Positions 29,510 to 38,530 of a stretch of 64,000 bases of DNA are shown here, in pieces. The stretch spans positions 1 to 64,000 of the forward strand of contig CASEIV010000008.1 of assembly GCA_949288175.1 (NCBI GenBank), in the 5' to 3' direction. The position numbers and the translations under genes are program-made. A model generated the notes under the pieces. The model searched no databases and had not been told where the DNA came from. It was given only the letters and a program-made list of their open reading frames with translations. Each line of letters starts with the position of its first letter. Position 1 is the first letter of the stretch. Source of the DNA: an uncultured Eubacteriales bacterium (GTDB lineage: Bacteria; Bacillota; Clostridia; TANB77; CAG-508).

Positions 29510-30037
29510 TTATTCATTTTCATTTAAATATGCATAATATGCATCTACTTCTTCTTTTATTGTTTGATTATCAGTATCTAAGTTTTTCATTTTCTCTCTG
29601 ATATCCTCAGGAAATATTTCCTTTATGGATTCTGCATATCTATCGCCATCTTCTGGCATGATACAATCAATAATCTCATCATTTTTTATAATAAATTTAT
29701 GTGGTGCAGAATATCCACTATTTATTTCTAATTGATTATCCTGTACATAATAACTTTGAACTGTTGCCCATGCATATACATAAAATTGATTTCCTTTTTG
29801 TTTAATTCCTAACTTTTGTAAATATGTAAATACTTTAAAATCACTAATATTATCTGTTGACTTTGAATCTTTTGTCTTTAGAGTATATTGTGATTCTTCT
29901 AAACTAACCAAATATTCTTCTACTTTTCCATATAAATCTTCTCTATCTGTAACTGTTCTCTCTGTTGTCATATATAAGATAACACCTAAAAGTATTAATA
30001 AAACAATTACGAATAAGATTATTAAACTTTTTTTCAT
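29510..30037 (-). CDS. Hypothetical membrane-anchored extracytoplasmic protein
   Basis: 175 residues. An N-terminal hydrophobic helix (residues 4-24) after two lysines serves as a signal anchor. The rest is hydrophilic, with 'YVYAWATVQSYYVQDNQLEINSG' as the most conserved-looking part, and an acidic C-terminus. No catalytic motif is seen and I do not recognise the family. It starts 11 bases after the radical SAM gene, so it is likely co-transcribed. Confidence 0.7.
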   Translation of the reverse strand: MKKSLIILFVIVLLILLGVILYMTTERTVTDREDLYGKVEEYLVSLEESQYTLKTKDSKSTDNISDFKVFTYLQKLGIKQKGNQFYVYAWATVQSYYVQDNQLEINSGYSAPHKFIIKNDEIIDCIMPEDGDRYAESIKEIFPEDIREKMKNLDTDNQTIKEEVDAYYAYLNENE

Positions 30038-30048
30038 AAATATCCCCT

Positions 30049-31143
30049 TTATTTCTTACTTACTCCTTTTTTCTTTTCTTCTTCTCTTTCTTCATAAGCA
30101 AAATCTTTAAATGTTTTTGTCACTTCAATTTTAGATTTTCCTTGTTTAATCGTTTCATCTTGTTTTAAAACCAAATCTACATCATAATATTCTTTTAATT
30201 TTTTTACATTCTCTTTTTTATGTCCAATCACATTATTGGCATCTATTGGATTGACTTTGACTTCTACTTCTTTTACTTTTACATTCAATTTTTTAATTTT
30301 TCCAACAATAGCATCATACCACATAGCGGATTCTACTAATTGTCTAAATGCTGGATGATATGGTCCTGCTACAACTTCACTTTTTTCCTGACTAGGGTCT
30401 GCAATTTCATCTGTGCTTTGTAATCCCACTCTGATAATATCAATTTTTTTATCTGCAAACATTCTAACTAATTCTTTACAAGTTTCAATTGCTTGTGGCA
30501 ATGGTAATGGCTCATAAATTCCTTCTTTATATTCTTTTTCTAATTTTGTATTTTTTACGACTAATACTGGATAAATTCTGACCATTTTTGGTTTTAGTTT
30601 TATTAATGCTTTTGCTGTATTAATTTCATCAATTCTTGTACTTTCTGGTAATCCAACCATCATTTGATGTCCTAATTTAAAACCATAAAATCGAATTAAT
30701 TTTGATGCTTTTTTGACATCTTGAAATCTATGTCCTCTATTGGCTCTTTTTAAAATATAATCATTTGAAGATTGTACACCTAATTCAATGGTTTTTACTT
30801 TATATTTTTTTAGCCTTTTTAAAATCTCTTTATTAATACAATCTGGTCTTGTAGATATTCTAATACTTTCCACTTTTCCATTTTTTACATATTCATATGC
30901 TACCTCTAATAACTCATTTTGTAGCTTTTCTTCTATTGCTGTAAAACTTCCTCCAAAAAAGGCAATTTCAATTTGTGCTTCTTTTTCTTTTATATTATCT
31001 AGGTAATTATCTATTATTTTTTTTGCTTCTTCTTTTGTCATATTCTTTTTTTGACCACTAATTGATTTTTGATTACAGAAAATGCAATCATTTGGACATC
31101 CTAAATGTGGTACAAATATCGGTATTATATATTGATGTTTCAT
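30049..31143 (-). CDS. ELP3-like radical SAM protein
   Basis: A 364-residue radical SAM enzyme with the cluster motif 'CPNDCIFC' near residue 16-23, the 'GGSFTAI' SAM contact, and 'ISTRPDCINKEILKRLK' and 'ELGVQSSND' further on. This resembles the radical SAM part of Elp3-type and oxygen-independent coproporphyrinogen-like proteins, but without an acetyltransferase domain. In Clostridia a gene of this type commonly lies next to rnc, as here (16 bases downstream). Substrate unknown. A TRAM-like basic C-terminus could bind RNA. Confidence 0.85.
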   Translation of the reverse strand: MKHQYIIPIFVPHLGCPNDCIFCNQKSISGQKKNMTKEEAKKIIDNYLDNIKEKEAQIEIAFFGGSFTAIEEKLQNELLEVAYEYVKNGKVESIRISTRPDCINKEILKRLKKYKVKTIELGVQSSNDYILKRANRGHRFQDVKKASKLIRFYGFKLGHQMMVGLPESTRIDEINTAKALIKLKPKMVRIYPVLVVKNTKLEKEYKEGIYEPLPLPQAIETCKELVRMFADKKIDIIRVGLQSTDEIADPSQEKSEVVAGPYHPAFRQLVESAMWYDAIVGKIKKLNVKVKEVEVKVNPIDANNVIGHKKENVKKLKEYYDVDLVLKQDETIKQGKSKIEVTKTFKDFAYEEREEEKKKGVSKK

Positions 31144-31158
31144 AGATTTACCTCTTTT

Positions 31159-31833
31159 CTATTTTAAATTTTCTAGTGCTTTTTTTGCAGCTTGCATTTC
31201 AGCTCCTTTTTTACTTTTGCCTGAACCTTTTGCCAAAACTTTTCCATTAAATTTGACTTGTGCTTCAAATCTTTTATCATGGTCTGGTCCACTTTCTTTT
31301 ATAATTTCATATTCTATTTTCACATCTCCTGCTTCTTGTAGCTTTTCTTGCAATACCGTTTTATAATCTTTATCTCCTACATGTTTACTTGCTTGTTCAA
31401 TTTCTTCTTTTAGATTTTCAATAATAAATGAATTTACTGGTTCTAATCCACCATCTAAATACATAGCAGCAATGACAGCTTCTACACTATCTGCTAATAT
31501 AGCTGGTCTTTTATTCCCCCCATTTATTTTTTCTGATTTTCCTAACAACAAATAGTCTCCAAAATGATGTTTTGTTGCTACTTTGTACAAGCTTTTTTCA
31601 CATACGACTGTTGCTCTTACTTTTGTCATTTCTCCTTCTTTCAGATTTGTATAATGTGTAAATAGATATCTACTTGATAAAAATTCTAATATACTATCTC
31701 CTAAAAACTCTAATTTTTCATTGCTATCTATATGCCTCTCATAAGCATAAGATGTATGCGTTAATGCTGTTTTTAATAATTCTTTATTTTGAAATGTATA
31801 TCCTATTTCTTTTTCAATTCCTTCTAAATTCAT
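31159..31833 (-). CDS. rnc: Ribonuclease III
   Basis: RNase III cleaves double-stranded RNA, including the rRNA precursor. The 224-residue protein has the catalytic signature 'NEKLEFLGDSILEF' (around residue 38-51) and the second acidic set 'LADSVEAVIAAMYLDGG'. A double-stranded-RNA-binding domain follows ('YKTVLQEKLQEAGDVKIEYEI', 'GKSKKGAEMQAAKKALENL'). The ATG at 31833 matches the family N-terminus; the upstream extension is discounted. Confidence 0.95.
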   Translation of the reverse strand: MNLEGIEKEIGYTFQNKELLKTALTHTSYAYERHIDSNEKLEFLGDSILEFLSSRYLFTHYTNLKEGEMTKVRATVVCEKSLYKVATKHHFGDYLLLGKSEKINGGNKRPAILADSVEAVIAAMYLDGGLEPVNSFIIENLKEEIEQASKHVGDKDYKTVLQEKLQEAGDVKIEYEIIKESGPDHDKRFEAQVKFNGKVLAKGSGKSKKGAEMQAAKKALENLK

Positions 31834-32008
31834 TTTGTTCGCTTTCCTTCCTAAGCTGAGTCTCGTTTTTTTATTGTTACTTCTTAAATTCTCTTTCAAC
31901 TTTATGCCTTTATTATATACTATTTTATGGAATTTGCAAGCAAATTAAGGATTTATTCATTTATTTTTTAGAAATTTTTTCTACTTTGCTCTTTTTTGCA
32001 TTTTTTTG

Positions 32009-32037
32009 TAGACAAGTTTATTTTGTTATTGTATAAT
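32009..32037 (+). promoter_or_regulatory. Promoter of the glucosaminidase operon
   Basis: TAGACA (32009-32014) and a perfect TATAAT (32032-32037) with 17-bp spacing, 37 bases before the chosen start codon. Confidence 0.65.
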
Positions 32038-32073
32038 AGGGGTGTAGAATTTTATGAAAGTGAGGAAATTGAG

Positions 32074-33534
32074 ATGTTAAATGACAAAAATGACTCAATG
32101 CATAAAAAACAAACTGATAGAAATTTGTCCGATGTTTTTAAAGAGTTACAAGAAATTCGATATTCTCAAACAAAACAAGTAAATACATCTTCAAAATCTA
32201 ATTTAGTATCTAAAAAAGCAAAACAATTTAATACACAGAAACAATCTACTACCCAAAAACAATCTAAACAAAAAGCAAAAGTTTCTTTTATTGAAAATGC
32301 AGACATATCTTTTGATAACAAAAAAGGTGTAAAACTTTCAAATTTGCTAATTGTTCTTGTGGTTTTAGTTTTAGTTATTATTGCTGTATTCCCGATGAAT
32401 GTATTTTCAGTCGAAACAGGAAATACTACTGAAGATTCTGAAGAAGTTGTAGAAACAGCATCTATTCCTACTGATTTTGAAATCAACAGAAGAGCATTAA
32501 ATATGCAAAAGATAATTTCTGAAAACTCAAGCTTTGAAAAAGTAAAAGAACAAGTTTCTGAAGAAAGAGAAATTGAATATGAAATCCAAACACAACAAAA
32601 TCCAACACTTCCAAGAGGAGAACAAGTTGTTTTACAAGAAGGTGTTATGGGAAAAGAAAATGTTTCTTTAGTAAAGACTTATGAAAATGGAGAATTTATA
32701 GAAGAAATTATTTTAGCCAAAGAAACAATTGAAGAGCCAACACCACAAATTTTAGATATTGGAACTTCAGATTTCTTAGCAGATTTAAATATACATATTG
32801 GAGACACAGTTTATTTAAATAAAAATGCGACTTTAAGAAAAGAACCTTCAGAAGATTCCGAAGAAGTTGCAGATATTAAAAATTATATAGATGTTAAACT
32901 TCTAGAATTACCTAATGAAGATTGGTGTAAAGTATCTTTTGATACAATCGAAGGATATTTACCTACTGATGTGTTAACATCACCTACAAAAACACCAAGT
33001 ATTATAGAAAAAAATAGAATCCAAAGAATTTTAATCAATGTCAATATTGAAATGGAATTAAATAAATCTACTGGATTAACATTAAAAGATTATCAAAAAA
33101 TCTTTAAAGATTTACCAAATGATACAAATGGAATTTTTGAAGAAAATGCAGAAGTCTTTTATAACATGGACAAGAAGTATAATGTAAATGGAATCTTTAT
33201 AGCTTCTATTGCTATCCATGAAAGTGCTTGGGGTACATCACAAATTGCACAAGATAAAAACAACTTATTTGGTTATGGTTCTTATGATGACACACCTTAT
33301 GAATCTTCTTATGATTTTAGTTCATATGCAGAAGGAATTGAAACTGTAACAAAATCATTAGTAAAATATTATTTAAATCCAGCTGGAACCAAAATCTATG
33401 ATGGAGAAACTGCAAGTGCTTGGTATTATAACGGTCCTACATTAGAAGGCGTTAACCAAAGATATGCTAGTGACCCAGATTGGCATACAAAAGTATATTC
33501 TTACATGGAAATGTTATATAATAGACTTAGCTAA
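32074..33534 (+). CDS. Membrane-anchored cell-wall glucosaminidase with G5 and SH3-like domains
   Basis: A 486-residue peptidoglycan hydrolase. A Lys/Gln-rich cytoplasmic N-terminus of ~85 residues precedes one transmembrane helix ('LLIVLVVLVLVIIAVFPM'). Outside the cell follow a G5-like domain ('QTQQNPTLPRGEQVVLQEG'), a bacterial SH3 domain ('LNKNATLRKEPSEDSEEVADI'), and a C-terminal mannosyl-glycoprotein endo-beta-N-acetylglucosamidase (GH73-type) domain. The last has the catalytic Glu in 'IAIHESAWGTSQIA' and the 'NNLFGYGSYDD' motif. The start at 32074 is supported by GTGAGG and the promoter at 32009-32037. It is followed 11 bases later by a second envelope gene. Confidence 0.9.
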   Translation: MLNDKNDSMHKKQTDRNLSDVFKELQEIRYSQTKQVNTSSKSNLVSKKAKQFNTQKQSTTQKQSKQKAKVSFIENADISFDNKKGVKLSNLLIVLVVLVLVIIAVFPMNVFSVETGNTTEDSEEVVETASIPTDFEINRRALNMQKIISENSSFEKVKEQVSEEREIEYEIQTQQNPTLPRGEQVVLQEGVMGKENVSLVKTYENGEFIEEIILAKETIEEPTPQILDIGTSDFLADLNIHIGDTVYLNKNATLRKEPSEDSEEVADIKNYIDVKLLELPNEDWCKVSFDTIEGYLPTDVLTSPTKTPSIIEKNRIQRILINVNIEMELNKSTGLTLKDYQKIFKDLPNDTNGIFEENAEVFYNMDKKYNVNGIFIASIAIHESAWGTSQIAQDKNNLFGYGSYDDTPYESSYDFSSYAEGIETVTKSLVKYYLNPAGTKIYDGETASAWYYNGPTLEGVNQRYASDPDWHTKVYSYMEMLYNRLS

Positions 33535-33545
33535 AAGGAGTCATT

Positions 33546-34385
33546 ATGAAAAAAATTAAAATTAAACATCATAAAACTGTTTTAACAATTTTTATATTAC
33601 TATTATGTGTATTATCATTTTTGTATTATGATTTGATTTTTAAAGTTTCATATGCTAAAGATGAATTTTCAACTCAAGTTGAAAAAATTGCAGAACAAAC
33701 TGAAAATCCTATCTTTAAGATTCAAAAAATACTAATATATAGTAGTGCTAATGCAATTGATAAAAGTGAAAATGAATCTTTGCAAGATTTAAGTATTTTA
33801 CAATATAGTGATATTGCCATAACCATAGATAATACAAGTACAGTATATGATCTTACAAATGAAAATACTGTAAAGGAGTTATATATTGATAATATAAGTA
33901 TTACAACTGGTTCTGATAAAGGACATCAATATGTCAATTATAAAAGTGCTTTAGATTTTGCAAAATACAAAGAAATCGAAGAATTAGATGGTAATAAAAT
34001 AGAATATAATATTGTTAGCACAAATGATGAAAATAATAATACAGATTATGCACAACCTACTTTTTATGCAGACTGTTCAAACCCTATTACTTTAGAATAT
34101 ATGAATGAGGATATTATTACAAATTACGCAGCATCTTCTGATTCGAATACCATTTCTTTTAATGGAAAAGTACTACAAGAAGCTGGTATTAACCTAAATG
34201 ATATCAATTATTCTTTAAATTTTACCATTCATATTGTTAATAATTTAAATGAAGAATTTATTTGTCCTGTGAGACTTCAAGTAGATTTAAGCGGGGATGA
34301 TGGTGGTATTTATAAAGAAGGATATAAATACGATAATACCTCTGTTTCAGGATATGAATATAATTTCATTAAAATTGTAAAATGA
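33546..34385 (+). CDS. Hypothetical secreted/anchored protein
   Basis: 279 residues. An N-terminal hydrophobic helix (about residues 11-31) after a Lys-rich start acts as signal anchor. The remainder is Asn/Asp/Thr-rich and predicted mostly beta, ending 'YEYNFIKIVK'. No known domain is recognised. The AAAAGGAG site 5 bases before the ATG and the 11-base gap to the glucosaminidase gene indicate translational linkage, so a role at the cell wall is likely but unproven. Confidence 0.72.
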   Translation: MKKIKIKHHKTVLTIFILLLCVLSFLYYDLIFKVSYAKDEFSTQVEKIAEQTENPIFKIQKILIYSSANAIDKSENESLQDLSILQYSDIAITIDNTSTVYDLTNENTVKELYIDNISITTGSDKGHQYVNYKSALDFAKYKEIEELDGNKIEYNIVSTNDENNNTDYAQPTFYADCSNPITLEYMNEDIITNYAASSDSNTISFNGKVLQEAGINLNDINYSLNFTIHIVNNLNEEFICPVRLQVDLSGDDGGIYKEGYKYDNTSVSGYEYNFIKIVK

Positions 34386-34404
34386 GTTTTAATAAATTGA
34401 TTGC

Positions 34405-34588
34405 AAAAGAGAAACCATATTATTTTTTATAAAGCTATTTCGGTTCAATACAAGCTCTAAGAAAATCTAAAAATCGATTACTGAGCCTCTCCAATGGAAT
34501 TGCTCCCTCAGTAATCGATTTTAATATTTTCTAAGAACTTTCCAATCACATTCAATAGCTTTATAAAAAATAATATGGTTTCTCTTTT
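34405..34588. repeat. 184-nt long hairpin element II
   Basis: The outer 35-base arms (34405-34439 and 34554-34588) are perfectly complementary. After unpaired segments, a 29-base inner stem (34457-34485 with 34507-34535, a few mismatches) closes a 21-base loop. It fills the gap between the secreted-protein gene and the convergent metal ATPase. The architecture matches element I at 17895, but the sequence is unrelated. The rest of the gap (34589-34732) shows nothing. Confidence 0.8.
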
Positions 34589-34732
34589 TAATTAGATTTC
34601 TATTCAATCATTCAACTTTCAAGTATCATAATTTATTATTAGCAGAATCTTTATTCATTATATCCATCATAGATTTTATAACATTTTTACCTTTTATGAT
34701 ATAAATAACTCTATGAAAATTACTCCTCTTTT

Positions 34733-36595
34733 TTATTTTAAAGCTCTAAATGAATTTAAGACTGCTAGAACGGTTACACCTACATCAGCAAATACGGCTG
34801 CCCACATAGAAGCCAATCCAAAAGCGCTCAAGATTAAAACACCTATTTTTACAATCAATGCAAAACTAATATTTTGATACACAATTTTTAACGTTTTTCT
34901 TGAAATTTTCATAGCAGTTGCAATTTTTGATGGTTCATCTGTCATGATGACAATATCTGCTGCCTCTATTGCTGCATCTGACCCTAAAGCTCCCATCGCA
35001 ATTCCTATATCTGCTCTTGCCAATACTGGTGCATCATTAATTCCATCACCGATAAATGCTAATTTTGCTTCTTCATTTTTGTTTTTCAATAATTCTTCCA
35101 CTTTATTTACCTTATCTACTGGAAGCAGTCCACTATATACCATATCTAATTTTAATTCTTGATTTACTTTTTCTGCCACTTCTTTATTATCTCCTGTTAG
35201 CATAACTGTCTTTCTAACGCCTGCTTTTTTCAAATCTTGAATTGCTTTTTTAGAATCTTCTTTTATTTTATCACTGATTAAAATATATCCTGCATATTGA
35301 TTATTAATTGCTACATAAATAACTGTTCCTATTTCTTCTACTTGTTCTATGTTTTCTAAATTTAATTTTTCCATTAATTTTATATTTCCACAAGCGACTT
35401 CTTTGTCATCAATTTTGCTAATAATTCCTTTTCCAGCAACTTCTTCACTATGGATAATTCTATTTTTATCAATCTCTTTCCCATAAGCTTTTTGTATAGA
35501 GATTGATATTGGATGATTTGAGTAACTTTCACAATATGCTGCCAATTCTAACAGTTCATTTTTGTCAAATCCATTTTTATTGATAATTTTTTGTACATCA
35601 AAAACCCCTTCTGTTAAAGTTCCTGTTTTGTCAAATACGGCAATTTCTGTTTTCGATAATAATTCCAAATAATTGCTTCCTTTAACTAGTATTCCTTTTT
35701 TAGAAGCTGCCCCAATTCCGCTAAAGAAAGTAAGTGGAACAGAAATGACTAAAGCACATGGACATGATACCACTAAAAATGTAAGTGCTCTATATCCCCA
35801 ATCTAACATGTTTGTTTGCGTTATCAGTGGTGGAATAAATGCTATGATTACAGCTAAAAACACAACAATTGGTGTATAATATTTTGAGAATTTTGTGATA
35901 AAATTTTCCGTTTTTGCTTTTTTATTTGTTGCATTTTCAACTAAATCTAATATTTTACTGACTGTTGATTCTCCAAATTCTTTTTCTACTCTGATTTCTA
36001 GTACACCATTCAAATTGATGCATCCACTTAATATGTTATCATTTACTTTCACTTCTCTTGGAACAGATTCTCCTGTTAATGCTGATGTATCTAACATAGA
36101 AGTTCCTTCTATGACAATTCCATCTAGTGGAACCTTTTCCCCTGCTTTTACAACAATGATATCCCCTATTTTTACTTCTTCAGGTGACTTCTTTTCTATA
36201 TTTCCATCTACTTTTAGATTTGCATAATCTGGTCTGATATCCATTAAATTTGCAATCGATTTTCTAGATTTTTTTACTGCATAACTTTGGAAGTATTCCC
36301 CTACTTGATAAAATAGCATAACTGCGACTGCTTCTGGAAATTCCTTGATGGCAAATGCCCCAATTGTTGCAATACTCATTAAGAAATTTTCATCAAAAAA
36401 CTCTCCATGAAAAATATTCACAACTGCTTTTTTTACAACTTCAAATCCAACAATTAAGTAACTTAATACATATAATACAATTTGTATGATAAATATCGTA
36501 TTTTCGTCAATATTAACAAAATTTATTTTTTCTATGAGAACAGCTATTAGAAAAATAATAGCTGCTATAATAATTTTTCTTAATCTCTTTTTCAT
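34733..36595 (-). CDS. cadA: P1B-type heavy-metal ATPase (Cd/Zn/Pb class)
   Basis: A 620-residue metal-exporting ATPase. It shows 'LTGESVP' (actuator), 'SCPCALVIS' (metal-binding CPC helix), 'DKTGTLTEGV' (phosphorylated Asp), 'SNHPIS' (HP motif) and 'GDGINDAPVLARADIGIAMG' (hinge). The CPC motif and the CadC-like regulator upstream point to Zn/Cd/Pb export. The usual N-terminal metal-binding domain is missing; a separate 73-residue HMA protein is encoded 19 bases upstream. ATG 36595 has AGAGGTGA at ideal spacing. Confidence 0.92.
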   Translation of the reverse strand: MKKRLRKIIIAAIIFLIAVLIEKINFVNIDENTIFIIQIVLYVLSYLIVGFEVVKKAVVNIFHGEFFDENFLMSIATIGAFAIKEFPEAVAVMLFYQVGEYFQSYAVKKSRKSIANLMDIRPDYANLKVDGNIEKKSPEEVKIGDIIVVKAGEKVPLDGIVIEGTSMLDTSALTGESVPREVKVNDNILSGCINLNGVLEIRVEKEFGESTVSKILDLVENATNKKAKTENFITKFSKYYTPIVVFLAVIIAFIPPLITQTNMLDWGYRALTFLVVSCPCALVISVPLTFFSGIGAASKKGILVKGSNYLELLSKTEIAVFDKTGTLTEGVFDVQKIINKNGFDKNELLELAAYCESYSNHPISISIQKAYGKEIDKNRIIHSEEVAGKGIISKIDDKEVACGNIKLMEKLNLENIEQVEEIGTVIYVAINNQYAGYILISDKIKEDSKKAIQDLKKAGVRKTVMLTGDNKEVAEKVNQELKLDMVYSGLLPVDKVNKVEELLKNKNEEAKLAFIGDGINDAPVLARADIGIAMGALGSDAAIEAADIVIMTDEPSKIATAMKISRKTLKIVYQNISFALIVKIGVLILSAFGLASMWAAVFADVGVTVLAVLNSFRALK

Positions 36596-36614
36596 GTATT
36601 TTGTCACCTCTTTT

Positions 36615-36836
36615 CTATACTTCTCTCAATGTTGTGTTAGGCTCTATTTTTTTTACTATTTTTTTAATTTCTTTTTCTACTTCCTTCTCTTTTCCCTCTT
36701 CAATTTCTACAATCATTTTTTCTGTTACAAAACTTACAGAGCATTCTGTAACACCTTCTATGTTTTTTACTCCTTCTTCTATTTTTGCTGCACAATTTGC
36801 ACAGTCTAAATCTTCTAATATATATTTCTTTTGCAT
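36615..36836 (-). CDS. Stand-alone heavy-metal-associated (HMA) domain protein
   Basis: 73 residues, a single ferredoxin-like HMA fold with the metal-binding 'DCANCAAKI' (CxxC) and a Lys/Glu-rich second half. It is the size of a metallochaperone. It precedes a P-type ATPase that lacks its own N-terminal HMA domain. It is therefore either a chaperone handing metal to that pump or the pump's domain encoded separately. Confidence 0.88.
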   Translation of the reverse strand: MQKKYILEDLDCANCAAKIEEGVKNIEGVTECSVSFVTEKMIVEIEEGKEKEVEKEIKKIVKKIEPNTTLREV

Positions 36837-36905
36837 AAACTTTCATTCCTTTCACTTTTTATCTGTACGTTTCACATTCTTATTTTCTTAAAATATGCTT
36901 CTGTC

Positions 36906-37268
36906 TTATTCCTTATTAATCGTGTGTAAAATACCATTTTCTATAATATGACGCGTACAAGTATCTGATAACGAATAATATACATTTTTACCGTCCCTTC
37001 TGTATTTTACCAAATTTGCTTCTTTTAATGCTTTTAATTGGTGTGAAATTGCTGATTTTGTCATATTGGTTAACACTGCTAAATCACACACACACATTTC
37101 ATGAACATCTAATGCCCATAATATTTTTATTTTTGTATTATCACTAAATATTTTATAAAAATTTGCTAATGCTTCTATTTTTTTATCAGATAACATATGG
37201 TCTTTTACTGTATCAATGACATCTTGATGAATACTATTACAATCACATGTCTCAATTCTTGCAACCAT
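36906..37268 (-). CDS. cadC: ArsR/SmtB-family metal-responsive repressor (CadC-like)
   Basis: A 120-residue winged-helix repressor. The metal ligands expected for CadC are present: an N-terminal 'CDC' pair and the helix motif 'EMCVCDLA'. The recognition helix is 'TKSAISHQLKALKEANLV'. The ATG at 37268 follows AGAAAGGAG; a longer frame reaches into the operator and is unlikely. Two TTGAAT-N4-ATTCAA palindromes upstream fit autoregulation of the cadC-HMA-cadA operon, released by Cd, Pb or Zn. Confidence 0.92.
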   Translation of the reverse strand: MVARIETCDCNSIHQDVIDTVKDHMLSDKKIEALANFYKIFSDNTKIKILWALDVHEMCVCDLAVLTNMTKSAISHQLKALKEANLVKYRRDGKNVYYSLSDTCTRHIIENGILHTINKE

Positions 37269-37291
37269 ATTTTTCTCCTTTCTATATACAG

Positions 37292-37351
37292 TTGAATGTA
37301 TATTCAATTATCTTTTATTATATTATAGTTGAATAATTATTCAATTGTCAA
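37292..37351 (-). promoter_or_regulatory. cad operon promoter with two CadC operators
   Basis: On the minus strand TTGACA (37346-37351) and TATAAT (37322-37327) are 18 bases apart. The palindrome TTGAATAATTATTCAA (37329-37344) fills that spacer. A second, TTGAATGTATATTCAA (37292-37307), lies just downstream of the start point. Repressor on the first would occlude RNA polymerase. Confidence 0.82.
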
Positions 37352-37549
37352 TACATTTTCATATTTTTATTGACAAATTTGTTTTATTCATATATTAATA
37401 TTTTAAAAGGATTAAAAATATGGTAAATGCTATTTTTCAAAAACTAGATTTCATCAAAATAATGCAAGCATTTATTATTAAAATAACATTAGATACATTA
37501 TAATTTCTAAAAAGAATATATAATTATTATTACGAAAGGAATTTTTAAA

Positions 37550-38269
37550 ATGAAAGATAAAACGATTTTAATTCAAGGTGCAATGGATATTGAAATTGAA
37601 TATTTTATTGATAAATTGGAGAAAAAAGAAAAACAGACAATAGCAGGGTATGAGTTTTATACAGGTTATATTCATACATCAAAAATCATTATTTCAAAAA
37701 CATTAGTAGGTGTTGTTAATTCCACTACTGCTACCACAATTGCTATTATGACTTTTCGCCCTGATATTGTCATTAACCAGGGAATTGCTGGCGCTCATAA
37801 ATCAAATATCCATATTGGTGATATTATTATTGGTGAAAAATGTTGCAATATTAATGCTTTTTCAATGCCGACAAAAGAAGAAGGACATTCTTCTAATCCT
37901 TTTGAATGGGAAACTAATAAACGAGGAGAAGAAATACAAATCGGAGATAAAAAATTAGTAAAGGTTATTAAAGGCTTCTTTGAGACAAATTGTGAAAATA
38001 CAATTTATACTGGCACATTAGGAAGTGGAGATGTATTTAATCGAGAATATGATAGAATTATGTGGCTACAAAACCGATTTCATCATCTTTCTGAAGATAT
38101 GGAAAGTATTGGAACATATTGTGTATGCAATCAATTTGAAATTCCTTGTGTTGGAATTAGAATCATTTCTAATAATGAACTTACGAATGAGAAATTAGAT
38201 AAAGAGCAAGCAATTAGATTACAAGAACTTTTCATAAAACTTTTCAAAACAAAATATATCTATTTATAG
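37550..38269 (+). CDS. Nucleoside phosphorylase superfamily protein (MTA/SAH nucleosidase-like)
   Basis: 239 residues of the PNP/UDP superfamily, closest to 5'-methylthioadenosine/S-adenosylhomocysteine nucleosidase: 'QGAMDIEIE' (catalytic Glu conserved), 'INQGIAGAHKSNIHIGDIII' (ribose/phosphate loop) and 'EDMESIGTYCVCNQF' (ribose-binding Met-Glu). The usual catalytic aspartate in 'SD' is replaced by Asn in 'RIISNNELTNE', so activity or substrate may differ. It has AAAGGAA before the ATG and stands alone between the divergent cad promoter and a terminator. Confidence 0.82.
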   Translation: MKDKTILIQGAMDIEIEYFIDKLEKKEKQTIAGYEFYTGYIHTSKIIISKTLVGVVNSTTATTIAIMTFRPDIVINQGIAGAHKSNIHIGDIIIGEKCCNINAFSMPTKEEGHSSNPFEWETNKRGEEIQIGDKKLVKVIKGFFETNCENTIYTGTLGSGDVFNREYDRIMWLQNRFHHLSEDMESIGTYCVCNQFEIPCVGIRIISNNELTNEKLDKEQAIRLQELFIKLFKTKYIYL

Positions 38270-38300
38270 TAAAAATTAATTGTAAATTTTTACTATGTTC
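38266..38300 (+). terminator. Terminator after the nucleosidase-like gene
   Basis: ATAGTAAAAATT (38266-38277) pairs with AATTTTTACTAT (about 38285-38296), directly at the stop codon. Confidence 0.7.
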
Positions 38301-38310
38301 GCTTGTTTTT

Positions 38311-38371
38311 TTATGTAAAATATAGTAGCATATTACCAACCTTTCTTGTCATAAGGTAGTCTTTTACATAA
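38311..38371 (+). promoter_or_regulatory. Structured leader of the 41-aa ORF
   Basis: TTATGTAAAA (38311-38320) and TTTTACATAA (38362-38371) form a 10-bp perfect stem, with further pairing inside (TACC with GGTA). It ends ten bases before the AAAGGAGG site of the small ORF, so it may regulate it. Confidence 0.45.
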
Positions 38372-38393
38372 GGACGGAAAGGAGGAAGCACAT

Positions 38394-38519
38394 ATGACAA
38401 ACGCAGAACTAATTTTTCAACTAGTAGATAAATTATTAAAACAAAAAGAAGAAATTGAAACATTAAAATCTACGAAAGCAATTACAAAAGATGAAAAGAT
38501 TAAAGCAGATAATACATAA
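38394..38519 (+). CDS. Small protein of 41 residues, unknown function
   Basis: A short ORF, 'MTNAELIFQLVDKLLKQKEE...' ending 'KIKADNT', preceded by a strong AAAGGAGG site eight bases from the ATG and followed by its own terminator. The first 25 residues form an amphipathic helix with leucine/isoleucine spacing suited to a coiled coil. No homologue is recognised. The binding site, structured leader and terminator make it a credible gene. Confidence 0.65.
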   Translation: MTNAELIFQLVDKLLKQKEEIETLKSTKAITKDEKIKADNT

Positions 38520-38530
38520 TAGTATTATCA

